From Heliocybe sulcata (taxonomy: Eukaryota; Basidiomycota; Agaricomycetes; Gloeophyllales; Gloeophyllaceae): a stretch of 64,000 bases of DNA. Under the pieces are notes generated by a model. That model saw only the letters and a program-made list of their open reading frames with translations, searched no databases and was not told where the DNA came from. Made by a program: the position numbers and the translations under genes. The DNA lies in NCBI GenBank assembly GCA_004369045.1, contig ML213520.1, forward strand, positions 434,001-498,000, in the 5' to 3' direction. Below are positions 22,169 through 33,690 of this stretch, one piece after another (positions within the stretch are counted from its first letter, which is position 1; each line of letters starts with the position of its first letter).

Positions 22169-24792
22169 ATGGACTTTCCTCCAGGGCTTGTATATCTCTC
22201 CTCTAGACTTCCCTACGTTCTGGTTCCCCCGGCTGTTCTGTACCTCGCTTGCCGTGCATGTGAATCGCAAGTCTCAGGAGGGCTGCTGACGCTGCTATGG
22301 GTACTGTGTTTTCCTGTCTATCTCCTGGTGTTGTCGAAATGGACCGAACATCGGGATGAGAGAGAAGCGGAGGCGATGGGGGCCGTAATGCCTCCGAAGT
22401 TGGCTCACGACTGGCCACTGGGTTTGGATATCATCTGGAAGGGTCTCAAGAGGTTTGCGGATAGCTATCCAGGTAAAGCAGGGAGCATATATGTTGTTGG
22501 GAATTTTCTGATGTTATTTTAGGCGACAACTTCAGGCCAGTCATTGAGGAGTACGGGCATATTTTCAATTCTCGAATTTTGGGAGAGAATAGGGTGAGCG
22601 CCTGCCTACTCTGCGAAACGTCGTTTCTCATTGTACATATTCCCTCAGATAGTTACCGTTGAGCCAGAGCATATCAAGGTTCGTGCGCCGGCGTACCCCT
22701 AAAGATATCAGACCTCACAAGCCGTCCAACTCAGATGATCCTCGCCACGAACTTCAATAATTTTGAGAAAGGTTGGTAAAGCCAATAAATACGCGCCTAT
22801 ATGCAGCTCATGAGATTCAGGTGGGAATTTCCAGAATCAGGTGCGGTCGGTATTAGGCACAGGGGTCTTCAACTCCGATGGTATTGTGATATTTCGTATC
22901 CTCTGGAGTTGAGTATGTTGATTAGCGACTGAAACCTAGGCGAAATGTGGAAGTGAGCTTCATTCATCTATGTGGCAGAGTGTCTCAGAGCCTATCGGCC
23001 CACCCCCGATAGATTCCATCGTAGTATGACACGGCCGTTCTTCACGAAGGACCGGATTAGCCATTTTGACATATTTGATCGACACGCCGAGCAAGTTGTT
23101 AAGCTCATGAAGGCTCGCTTCGAAGAAGGTTACGCCATTGACTTTCAGGTGCTCCATATTCCTTCACTCTCGGTCGCTTTGCCCTAACTAATATGATATA
23201 GGACCTTATTGCTCGGTTCACCCTCGACTCAGCCACGGAGTTCCTCTTCGGGCACGACGTGCACTCGCTTGCTGCTGGCCTCCCATACCCTGAGTCTGCA
23301 AAACACAAGCGCAACCATAGTAACCATCCCGCAACGGCATTCGTCAACGCCTTTAGCAATGCCCAAGCGCGTATCGCAATGCGTGGGCGCTTCGGCTCCG
23401 CTTGGCCGCTCATTGAATTCTGGGCGGATCGCGCCAAAAAGTATCTCGGCCCGGTCAACGAATTTATCGAGCCTATTTTACAGAATGCAATCGAGAGGAA
23501 GAAGAATAGCAAGGTGATTGAGGAGGTTGCGGGCGAGAGGGAGATTAGGGAGGGGGAGACGCTGTTGGATCACCTTGTGCATTATACGGAAGGTAGGGCA
23601 GAAACGAATGCGGGAATATCATCTCCTGACGCATGTGCATAAACAGACCAGACTATCTTAAGGGATGAGATTTTGAATATGCTCGTAGCCGGGCGCGATA
23701 CGGTCAGGCTCATCTATGTGGGCAAACTTTGGCTGGTTACTCATCACGACATGCTGCAGACGGCCGGTACTATGACCTCCCTTGTGTACATGCTCTCGCA
23801 GCATCCTGACGTGCTCACGCGCTTGCGAGAGGAAATATTGAATAAGGTTGGTCCGTCACGAAGACCGAGCTACGAGGATTTGCGGGATATGAAGTACTTG
23901 CGTGCGGTTATTAACGGTATGATGTCCTGATTCCCTGACACCGTCGACTTTGGTGCTGAGACAAGCCGACATCCAGAGACGTTGAGGTTGTTCCCGATCG
24001 TGTAAGATAGTTCCTTCCGATGGCATTGCTTGATGAGGCTGAGGCTATGCAACATCCAGTCCGGCTAACGTTCGTTCGTCTATCAAAGGCACTATATTGC
24101 CATCGAAGAGAGCGGATGGCCGACCATATTACATCCCCGCTGGGACAAGGTTAGTATGCTCGCACTCGGATAACCATAAATTGGCGTAACATTTTCTGCC
24201 TCAGGATAGCATATTCCGTCCTGCTAATGCACCGCCGGACAGACCTTTGGGGCCACGACGGCAAGCGCTTCTAGTCTCGTGTACATAGGGAGTTGATTTG
24301 ATTACTCATCGCATGGTTAGCCCTGCAATTCGACCCAGACAGATTCATCGACGAGCGTCTGCACAAGTACCTCACACCGAACCCCTTTATATTCCTACCC
24401 TTCAACGCAGGCCCTCGTATCTGTCTCGGACAGCAGGTCCGTTCGTCCTTCATTTCGTTTAATCCCCGCTCACGAGCATATACTTTGCGTTTACAGTTCG
24501 CATATAACGAAATATCCTTCATGACTGTACGCTTGCTGCAGCACTTCTCCGACATCGCTCTTGCACCGGATGCGCAGCCGGAGAGTTCTAAGCCACCTTC
24601 GAGCTGGGCGAACGGGCCGGGACGTCAGCCAGTCGAGAAGATACGGCCTAGACAACATCTTACGCTATTTGCTTTTGTGAGTTTCGCGTTCATAGACCCC
24701 GTAGGGTAAGAAAAGCTAACTGGTTCTTTCTGGTTGCATAGGAAGGGTTGTGGCTGCGGATGACGGAAGCGAATGACTCCGGTACAGCATAA
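22169..24792 (+). CDS. Cytochrome P450, CYP63-like
   Basis: Membrane-anchored monooxygenase. Sixteen exons can be joined without a frame break. The N-terminus has two hydrophobic helices ([17 protein letters not shown] and [17 protein letters not shown]). Conserved P450 parts follow: helix C region [32 protein letters not shown], oxygen-binding I-helix [13 protein letters not shown] (split by an intron), ExxR as ETLRLFP, and heme loop [12 protein letters not shown] with the cysteine ligand. The arrangement resembles CYP63 enzymes of wood-decay fungi that attack alkanes and aromatic xenobiotics (family knowledge); the actual substrate is unknown. The intron at 24261-24320 begins GCAAG, a GC-AG intron. 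Length and motifs look complete. Confidence 0.9.
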
Positions 24793-25655
24793 AGGTGCAT
24801 CGGGCTCCCTTAAGACAGCGCTCCACTGTGTATTAAGGCCAGCAATGGCATGAGCAGATTATTTGGGCCTCACTATAAGCTGTCTTGTCACTGCGCTTTT
24901 GCGCACTACTGTACAGCTCGTAAGTTAAGATGGAACTTATGCTATGCTGGACACTTGCACAGCAAACACAGGCTCATCATCCACTAAAGGCCGGCACAAC
25001 ACTAATGGGAACGCACGGGACGATCCACTGATGACCCTTGTGCGCCAGTATTACACATTCTGCAGCTGCATTCTGCTATGCGCTTCGCGCCATGCATATT
25101 TCCCGATGCCTAAGCAGTGCGTAGCCTCATCCAACGTTCACAATGCAGTTCATTGCTTTGCTGCCGATTTCGATGCTGCTAGCGCCTAGTGCGCCTATAT
25201 ACACTGGCCGGCGACGTGAAGGTAGGCTGCTGCTCCCGGTTCTTGGTCTTAGTTGTAAATGAGACGTCCGCAGCAGATGAAGAGCCCTAGCGTAAGTTGT
25301 CCGTTCATTATTCTGCTATTGTCAGACTTTTGATATATTGACTTCGAAGTGCGGTAGGTAACTTCATATGATTAGTGCCCGGGATAATGAAGCGAATCGC
25401 ACCTTGAAAACCATAGTATGCTGGACGCACCGTCGAACTGGTGGAGAACCGTGATCCTACAGAATACGATATCAAGGGCACGGTGCCGGATGATGAGCTG
25501 AGCAAGAGGGCTAGAGCTACCCTAAGCATGAGAAGACACAGCAGAGCAATGAAGATCTGAGTATGTGGCCGCGCATGGCTATTCGCATTCTGGAACACTT
25601 GCTATTCATCTCGAAGGGCCATTGTCAACGAAGGCTCGCGGTCTTCGGCGGCCTC
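24793..25655. other. Intergenic, no gene supported
   Basis: 3' flank of the P450 plus about 700 bp with short ORFs only. A minus-strand ORF at 25308-25598 encodes a hydrophobic segment but starts with GTG and has no in-frame ATG upstream of that segment. Confidence 0.4.
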
Positions 25656-25662
25656 TATATAA
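25656..25662 (+). promoter_or_regulatory. TATA box within a small palindrome
   Basis: TATATAA at 25656-25662, flanked by matching arms GGCCT and AGGCC, 86-92 bp upstream of the ATG at 25748. Confidence 0.5.
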
Positions 25663-25747
25663 GGCCACACATTTAAAGGTCTCCAAACTCCACGAGAGCC
25701 TACCAGTTGAACGCGTTGCTGGGTCTGTTACTCGCCTTTAACCAAAC

Positions 25748-26166
25748 ATGCCTAGGTACTATATGAGGCCCTCGATATGCTGAGGAGTAGCTAACACCAG
25801 TTTTGCAGAATCATAGATTCGGATACGTCTGACGAAGAAACAGGCGACAACGGGGTCCAAGACTGGGCGGCCTACGTGTAGGTGTTTATTTCTGATATTG
25901 CCATTCGAGTGTCTCATGTCGTCCGCAGCAAGGTCACGTCCGCTCCGGATCCTCAGGCTACGGCGACGAAGGGTACCCCCGGTGCCCAGCCTACCAAGAC
26001 AGTCTCAGGGAAGACGAAGTTCAACAAATCGTCCGGGGGAAAAGATAAGTCTGGGCAGGCTACCAAGAAACCGGCCTCCGGAAGTGCGAAACCCAGCGAG
26101 GGCACGGCTTCCTCTAAGAAGGTTGATGCGCCCAGCGCCACAGGAAGGCAGAAGAAGCACGTTTGA
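25748..26166 (+). CDS. Small acidic-head / basic-tail protein, paralogue A
   Basis: Three exons: an 8-nt first exon (25748-25755, Met-Pro plus two bases), 25809-25877 and 25929-26166; 315 nt, 104 residues. The first 24 residues are acidic (MPRIIDSDTSDEETGDNGV) and end in DWAAYV, directly followed by the second intron. The rest is Lys/Ser/Thr/Gly-rich, low complexity and basic (KTKFNKSSGGKDKSGQATKK). No known domain. The gene at 27534-27880 has the same plan and the same intron phase at the DWA-x-x-V position, so the two are tandem paralogues. A dipolar, disordered product suggests nucleic-acid, histone or protein binding, but that is inference. Confidence 0.6.
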
Positions 26167-27533
26167 GAAAGTCGGATGGGGCTCAAGGGCGCAGTGAGGC
26201 CGTACTAGGGCGGTGCATGGATAGTTCTCGTTGATGCGCGTTGTTACGCACCTGGTGCCGTGATATTTGTATACCCAGTAGGAACACCGGGGCGGTGTTC
26301 GAGGATTTGGATGATCTTCATTCTGGAGCGTGCGATCCCCGAGATCCGAGATGAGTCTGGCCAGTTGCTGATCCATCAGTGGCAGTATTCATGGCAGCGT
26401 GAAGATCTCCACGTGCTCGCTGAAATACTCCAAATCCGGCCGACAGATCGGACACTGTAGAAATGATTGTTTCCTTCCTGCTCGCGGAAGGTGCGTGGTG
26501 GCTCCGCAACGAAGGTGATACTGCGGAATACCTCCCTGGCAGTAAACAGAAGACAGGATTGTGAAGACTTGAGCTCCAGATATGCTCACAGGGTAGTGCG
26601 GAAGAAAGCAAAATGCGTGACTCCCTGATCCTGACTGATCAGAACTGACGACGGATACCGAGCATAGAGGCGGCGGAGGCCAGTGACAAGCTGAGATCAA
26701 GAATCCAGAGAACAGAGAGGACATCACACAGCCGGAACATGGGTCCGGAAAGGACGACGATACGGAAGAACCCCAGGAGGGAGCCAATAGGTGAAAATGA
26801 TGAAAGAGTAACTTGACGGCGGTGCGCTGGTAAACCTCATCCACGGCCCACGCGTGAGTGTGGGCTTGGCGTAGAGAAGAGGTTCCGGGCTCCATAAAAA
26901 GTACAAAAGCGCCTATCATGTCAGCGCCGGTCAGCCACTGGCTCTTCCAAGCTTACTTTAGTGTTTAAGTCTGGAAGACCGACTTTCCACTCCACTTATG
27001 CTCGGACCGGACAGCCCTACTCCCACAGAACCAGTTGAAGCGCCGGTTAGAACAAGTGTCGAAGCTGTTTCGGTGATGTATCGCGAACCAGGACCCGGCG
27101 AAGCGATGACTGTATGAACATCATTGCGGCAGTCCGCCGCCTGTGCGAATAGCAGCCAAATTTTGCAGAGCACCTCTTGGCTGCGGACGCGGTCGAGAGC
27201 ATCAGGCTTTCATCTGGAGAAGGAAAGGTTTGAGATAAAATAAGTCGCATAGTAACGACAAGCGCTCATAGATGCGCTCATATACAGCAGGAGAGATAGA
27301 GAGTGGCATACTCACATCCGCGCTCCTGATTACTGCCTGCCAGGACTTGAAAAGGTCCAGTTCCAGAGGCGTCTATGGACCACGATACTGATTGTTCGCG
27401 CAGGACCCAATTCAATGCCACGATATCAATTTGAGGATGACGAGGGGGTGCTGGAGGAGAGCGGAGAGAAAGATGGGTGAGTGCAACCAATTTCCCATCA
27501 GTGATAGCAGCTGAGTCGAGGGACTTGATTAGG
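26167..27533. other. Intergenic between small paralogues, with a doubtful RING-like ORF
   Basis: The minus-strand ORF 26389-26919 (176 codons, ATG start) ends with a pattern like the second half of a RING finger: HLRC, then CPICRPDLEYF. The first half of a RING (CxxC...CxH) is not visible, and its upstream part is low-quality, so I do not call it a gene. Nothing else stands out. Confidence 0.3.
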
Positions 27534-27880
27534 ATGAGTGAGTCCGAGGAGGATCTGTCCGAACAATCAGACGACGAAGGCGGAAGCCATGATTGGGCAC
27601 GACATGTGTGAGTATATCGCAATATAAAATCATGCCGGTGTAGTGAGCGCATCTCCTTGACAGACGCGACGACGGGAGGGGACAAATCGGCTCTCTGCGC
27701 AAATCAAGCGACCGAGGAGTCGGCGGTCCAGTATCTCACCCCACTAACAGAAAGGACTACAAGAAGAAGAAGAGCGACGGGGAAAAGAAAACAGAGAAGG
27801 AGACCAAGGACGACAAGAAGCACGAGCAGGAAGATCGGTCGGTTTCGACCAGCAAGCAGTCCAAAGGGTCAGATAAATGA
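27534..27880 (+). CDS. Small acidic-head / basic-tail protein, paralogue B
   Basis: Two supported exons, 27534-27607 and 27664-27880; 291 nt, 96 residues. The head is acidic (MSESEEDLSEQSDDEGGSH) and ends DWARHV at the exon junction; the tail is strongly basic and acidic-mixed (KDYKKKKSDGEKKTEKETK). Compared with the paralogue at 25748-26166, the intron sits in the same codon after DWA-x-x and in the same phase. An extra tiny upstream exon, as in the paralogue, is possible: an ATGG followed by GTGAGT lies near 27474 and would add about nine residues, but its intron would be only 34 bp. Function unknown. Confidence 0.55.
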
Positions 27881-28749
27881 ATGCACTAGCCTCCTGAACA
27901 TCGTAGCGTGATCGTGGCCAGCAGAGTGAAGCAGATACTGAGTAGACATCGCTTGGATTGTAAAGTCAAGCGGACTGTAGTATAGGCATATTCCAGAATG
28001 ATATCTGAGCTCTGCCAGGCATTCACTCGACTTGAAACAAGTGAGCAGCGTTGAGGCAGCAGCGAGTTATGTTTGGCGCCATCAGTGCACGTGGGCAATG
28101 GCAGTTCGGGGCCAAGCGGCCAAGCGGACGACACGGACTGGCGACCGCTTCCTTCAGTACTGTGTACTCTCCACTTCGGATTGTATCGCGTTCTCTTCAA
28201 GCAGAAACGTTGATATAGCATAGGCTCTGTTGACTGTTGCATTCAAGCGCTAGGCGTCAACTAACTTGCAACTGGAAGGCATGATAAGCTACATTGCATT
28301 CAACTTTCGGTCATGAGTTGGTTGACAGAATATTGATCCTATAACGTTCCTCAGGCTTCGCGCCTCAATACTCAATATTCAATCCCTGCGCTCATCTCCT
28401 ATTGATTTCTCAACCACGGTCACTAGTGACTACTCGGATTCTGTATTAAAGACCGTCGACATCATCGGTCGACAAAAATATCGGGGGTCTCCAAGCCGAC
28501 CTCCAACATCCTTGCGCCTCCGAGTAGACATTACGTCGTGGATTAAACGCTCTCCTCCCGCCGGCCTAAGAATATCAGTGTCGTGCTTCGGTAGCCAAAC
28601 GTTATCATCATCTTGACCCGAGTCAGGCACATAACGCAGCAGTCCACTCTTCCATCATACATCGCAAGACAACATTCTTACAACCGTGGCTACGGCGCGA
28701 GCTGGCGCCTCTATAGGTAAGTTTTGTTGTCCAGCCAAGACATGAGACC
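27881..28749. other. Intergenic, no gene seen
   Basis: Only short overlapping ORFs without domains. No repeats or RNA genes recognised. Confidence 0.4.
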
Positions 28750-29815
28750 ATGACGAGCAAGTCATTTGACTCTCCAGCTTACTCCAGTACGTCTCCGACA
28801 GAAGGGCATTCGAGCACTAATTCCTCTCAATTCTCGGCCTCTCCCTCCCGGACCTTCCCCAGGCCCACTCCGCACTACTGTCCCGAGTCATTTTGCAACA
28901 TCCCCGCACCACGATTGCAGTGGGGTCTGCAGGTATATACTCCGCATCGAACATTGTATATCGGCGAGGAGTGTATCCCCACTGCTCCCATTTCCAGCGC
29001 ACGCGTAAATACAACACCAGTCACCGCGAAGGGCTTGTAAGGCGAACTGCTACTCCATACACAATCCCACGTGGTCTCTCGAGGGTATCAAGGTCCCAGT
29101 TCAGCATGCGCTCCAGCGATGGCCAGTCCAAGACAACATGCAAAGTTCCAAATATGCAAATGCTGTCGGGACACACGAATCCGGAGGAACAAGCCCCTAG
29201 AAGAGGCCTTGTGGCGCATCACGACAAATAGCCCGTCTCACTCCAGGACAGGAATTTGTCCTCTCACGGCGAGCTATATGATATTCTCTCTTCCGCTCCG
29301 TCACCTCCCCGTCTTCCGCTTGCAATAACCAATTGACATGCTCCTCACCCACCGTGGACTGGCGACTTGCCATGCACTAAACTCCACTGGTATTCTCCTT
29401 TACCCGCTGCAAGGACCTGGTTCTATAGTTCTTACAAGTCCCCTAGATCAGGTGAGCTCTGCACGAGTGCCGGATGAAAAGGCAGCCCTAACACCACAGG
29501 GCTCGATAGACGACAGATCCTGTCCGGGTAGTCATCCAGCTGACTTCTCCCCGCCCGTATCTACGGAGCAGTGGGTATATGTCGAATTTCACGCTGGAGA
29601 AACCTCGATACTGTAATATCCAATCCAAGTAAGGATGCCGTACTCTCAGCCCACCTAACTGCGTGCTTCCTCGTAGCGTGGCACCTCCGGGAAATACCCG
29701 AAGCATCCAGGACACAAGAGAGGATAAGACATTGCCGCCAGAACTTAACAATGCACAGATCATATCCAAATCGCGGTCTTCATTGAATAAACTCAAGTTC
29801 GCCTGCTTCCTTCAG
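28750..29815 (+). CDS. Possible gene of unknown function (exon structure unclear)
   Basis: Starts with an ATG at 28750 followed by a Ser-rich segment (MTSKSFDSPAYSSTSPTEGH). A possible intron runs from about 28931 to 29018. It joins to an exon reading CKANCYSIHNPTWSLEGIK, which stays open to about 29198. Downstream, 29700-29815 reads TREDKTLPPELNNAQIISK with good codon sense, and it is preceded by an intron-like GTAAGG...TCGTAG at about 29630-29679. The middle part could not be joined convincingly. The family is not recognised; this may be one gene, two, or a decaying one. Confidence 0.3.
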
Positions 29816-30222
29816 ATTTGACCCCGGTGCCGCCCGCAAGATCTCCCTCCAGCAACTAGGGTAACTGCGCTACGCGCGTCTGCAGCGTTTGCCCACAATC
29901 ACCTCATCATCACTAATCGGTACGCAAAGGGAAGAACATGAATTACTGAAGCATCTCCCTGAATCGGATTTAGCTTATGTACACTATGAACTGGGCAACA
30001 AGGGATATAAGCACTACAGGGGGAATACTGAAGACTAAAGCGATGTCGATGAGCGATCGATCTAACAAAAGCGAGTGAGCGTTAATGTGCACTATTTCGT
30101 ACAAAGCCTTCCGTGAAAAGTCCGACTACAAACACAGTAAGAAAACGCACGCAGTCTATGGCACACAAGTTCGCAGGTAAAAGCAAAGACAATAAAAGAG
30201 CGAGTTTCACGTCCGGGTGCTA
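29816..30222. other. Intergenic
   Basis: Holds the probable 3' UTR of the minus-strand P450. No other feature seen. Confidence 0.4.
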
Positions 30223-32489
30223 TCATGCCTGGCGCTTGCGGTAGAGCAGCCTCGCAGTTTGATGTGGAATAACGGCAGCCTCGAACCACATCCGCGGGGG
30301 AACGATCCCAGGCTGCTCAAGCTCAATATCATAGTTGAGCAAAAGATGCGCAAGCATCAGCTTCAGCTGGTTGGCAGCAAAGAACCTGCCAGGACACGCT
30401 AAAAAGCAATTCGCATCAGCCCACACCCGACTCCACAACAGCGCATACACCCACCATGCGACCCATGCCCCCACGGCAGATAGTCCAAGCTCGTCGTCAC
30501 GAACAGATGCTTCCCCGCCGCGCCCTCCTCCTTCACCATCCTCGCAAACCGAAACGGGTCAAACTCCTGCGGCCGCTCGTACACGCCCGGGTCCGTGTGC
30601 ACGGGCAGCGAGCACGCGCAGAGGTTCGTCCCTTTGGGCACAAACGTCCCGTCCGAGAAGGTGTAGTCCTTGAGCGCGATGCGGTTCAGCGACAGCGCCT
30701 GCGCGCCGTTCAGCCGCAGCACCTCGCGCAGGAAGCTGTCCAGCAGGACCAGCTTCCCGAACGCGCCCTTTGTCCAGCCGTCGGCGCCGATCACTTCCTC
30801 CACTTCCTTGCGGATCGGGCCGATGAACTGCTGGTTCGCCGCGAGGTAGTAGCACGAGTGTGTGAACGTCTGCGCAGACATCTAGCCATCAGCGAGATAC
30901 TGATGCGCAAAAACCGGGACGTACATGGGAAATGGTGTGGATGGCTGCAACGTTCACACCCAGCATTCTTCGGGTCATCGTATCCAACGTCTCGTCCTTG
31001 GGCACTGATGCGATCAGCCAGGACAACATGTCGTTCTAAATAAACCCAGAATTATCAGCGCCGTGACAGTTGATCACCACTGTCGCGATTGCCATGAAAC
31101 TCGGGAGGCTACTGCCGCCGGCGATGAAGAAAATGACGACTTACAGGCTGCGACGACCAATCGCCATCGGCATCTTCCAGAGCCTTGACCCGCTCATCCA
31201 GCACCGGTTTCAGAAGTCGCATACCGGTCTTGATATCCGTCCCAATGTTGGTGAACAAGTACCCAACGATGCTACCGCAGCAAACGACACCGGTCAGCAC
31301 ACGCGATGACATAACAAGAATAAACCTCGGAGGCGAGTAGCACGTAGATAGGAAATCTGTCATTTATGACAGGCGCGATAGAATGCGATGCAACCCGAAG
31401 CACATAGAATGGCTAGCGCAAGTCCAAACCGGAAAGGGAAAGCGGGTAACCCGATATGGAAGCAGGGCCCCACTGCGAAGCGAGGAAGAAGCGGACTCAC
31501 GGCTCGAGGAATTTGGGGAATAAGCAGAAGAGGAATCGGCACTGGAAGATGTCCACGATGAAGCGGAGGTTCAGGTTGATGTACGTCTGGTCCCGGCCTG
31601 AGAGATTGGTAAATTTTTGACCGCTGGATGGTACGCAAACGAGGGATTACTTACATAGTTGTGGGCCGACGAGGATACGGTTGTTTATCCGCGTAGACAG
31701 CTGCCGGCCTGTATCGAGGCAGGGGACAGAGGTCCACTCTGGAAAATCGCGCATATATTAGGCCTTTAGCTCTGAAAATGGAATAAAATGAGTACCTTTG
31801 CTATCGGTAAGAGGCATGAGCTGCTCAAACGCGAGAACGCATTCATCGTGGAGGTCCGGCGTCAGCTCTTGAATGGCCCTCGTCATCTTGGTTTGAATGA
31901 GCGTGGTCTGAATGGGGTTCATATACACCTTTTCGCCGAACACGAAGTCGAGATGCAGCATCTGCATGAAACAAGAGATTAGGACGGCAGAAGCACAGGT
32001 TGGGAGGCTTGACTAACGTCAAGGAGTGCCTGATCAAGGGAGAAGACGTCGTCGGGCGCGGAGCGAAGCTCTTCGGAGAGCTTTTTACCGCTAACCACGA
32101 CCATCCATCGGTCGATGAGCGGGACTTTGAACCAGCCGCCGTAATACTGGAGGAAATATCAGAAAAAGCGACAAGGCGCAAACATGGACCACGCACCCGC
32201 TCGTATCCCTCCTGGATCATGTCTTTGCCACGGAACATATACAGGAGCGCTCCGAAGTAAGAGGTGAGGGGTCCTGCGGGACCAACAGCAGGAATACGAT
32301 CAAGCTATCTCGTGTCAGACGACGCGCCAAAGCCAACTGCGGCGCACGCACCGGTCCTGGCCTGAAGAGGGCGCGAATGGCGAGGGCGCTGACAAGGATG
32401 AGGAGCAAAAGGACATAAGGACTGGCGAAGGCGCTCATGGCCGAGGTGGCGAGAGTAGACTGCGAGGCGGCGGCGGCGGCGGCGTTCAT
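30223..32489 (-). CDS. Cytochrome P450 (ent-kaurene-oxidase-like fungal group)
   Basis: About 520 residues in roughly ten exons. The N-terminus has an Ala run ([10 protein letters not shown], from a GCC repeat) and then the membrane anchor [20 protein letters not shown]; the real start could be this second Met at 32438. Exons continue with [56 protein letters not shown] and [17 protein letters not shown], then NVAAIHTIS / MSAQTFTH (I helix, without the usual AGxxT). ExxR is REVLRL, and the heme loop is [17 protein letters not shown]. The intron before the heme loop splits His-Ala-Cys. This pattern matches basidiomycete P450s annotated as ent-kaurene oxidase-like; a terpenoid or lipid substrate is plausible but not proved. 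A long intron (about 190 bp) lies near 31290-31500. Confidence 0.88.
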
Positions 32490-32552
32490 GGCGGGAGAAG
32501 GTGAGAGGATAGGGAGGGGTATACGGGGGGAAATTTTGGATGGGTTGCGGGG

Positions 32553-32558
32553 TTATAA
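32553..32558 (-). promoter_or_regulatory. TATA-box-like element for the minus-strand P450
   Basis: On the minus strand CTTTATAACC, about 65 bp upstream of the ATG at 32487-32489. Confidence 0.4.
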
Positions 32559-32759
32559 AGGGAGGGCGGGGATGACGAGCCACAGCCAGGAACAGATGGC
32601 TTGGACGGATGGAATGATGCTTATCAGCAACGACCGAGGATCCACGGCTCAGCCGAAACAAAACCTGAGAAACCTGCAAATGCCAATTCCTATTCATTGA
32701 AGATGTCCCGAGTTGGCGCGTCCAAATACAAGCTTTACGGGACCCAAAACGTAACCCGG

Positions 32760-33690
32760 CGATTTCCACCCTCATCGCCGCGTCATCTCCGATCTGCCCT
32801 AATCGGGCTGAAATATCAGATCTGGACACACTGCGATCTGGCGTCTCCAATCACCGACTTCTTGCCGTCCTCCTCGAAAAGCCTCTAGTTCAGAACGTCC
32901 CCGAGCCAGCAAGAGACCATAAGCCTGCCTGCATACGTATTGTTACATGCCGCCGTCGCCGTCGTCTTTGTCGCTTTCCTCTGTGTTCTGTCCGTACACG
33001 ATGCGCAACCGGAAGACCGGCTCTTGGTGGCGACAGAGGCCGTCATCGGTGACGCTTGAAGTTAGAGTGCCTGCGCGCTAGCTCGCTTTCGTTGACATGG
33101 ACGACAGAAGCCAGATAGCAGACAGGCCCTCGAAGATTCCGCTGCACGCCTCTTCGGGTCTCTTGCCACTATTGTCTTCTTCAGGCGCCAGACTTCCGGA
33201 TTGCGAGCTGCCTCATTTTCGCCACGCAGTGCGCAGCGTCCGTCTTCCATACATCCTATCCATCTTGTCCTCCTAGCGCCTTCCGGCACAGATCGTGTCC
33301 GTGCTGATACCGCAAACAAGTACTCTTGTGGATGAAAAGGCAATGTGTCCTTGTATTTCCGTCGTTAACGTCTTCGAATCGATGGGCCTCCGGATGACCG
33401 TCCTCATCGTCAAAGGCCCGAGATTCCGACTACCAGCCCATAGGTCATCGCAGAATACACCCTCGATACGACGCCACGCTGCCCTTAAATTCCAAACCTA
33501 CCTATACTGGCGACCCCTTCGCCGCTCCCGAACACTAGCTATCCTGCATCACTGTCAACGAGGGACCCCTTCTATCCAGTTCTGCAGAACGGTAAAAGCG
33601 AGACAACCAGCGCCCATTAGACTAATAAGCCGAGCAAGAAAAAGTTTTTCCGTCCGCGCACAAACCCGAACCCAAGGAACACGTAGCTGA
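32760..33690 (+). pseudogene. Unresolved coding-like stretch, possibly a decayed membrane protein
   Basis: Protein-like segments appear in different plus-strand frames. Near 32810-32945 one reads EISDLDTLRSGVSNHRLLAV, then LLEKPLVQNVPEP. Overlapping it, another frame reads HAAVAVVFVAFLCVLSVHD, a probable membrane helix (about 32945-33010). Near 33130-33330 a third reads QALEDSAARLFGSLATIVFF. Stops and missing splice sites prevent joining them. I do not recognise the family; decay or a missed complex intron pattern are both possible. Confidence 0.3.

Noticed and set aside
25308-25598. Minus-strand ORF with a hydrophobic segment, possible small secreted protein
   Set aside because: Its first codon is GTG, no upstream in-frame ATG fits, and the only internal ATG lies inside the hydrophobic segment.
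26389-26919. 176-codon minus-strand ORF with a RING-like ending (HLRC...CPICR)
   Set aside because: Only half of the RING pattern is present and other frames over the same stretch are equally open.
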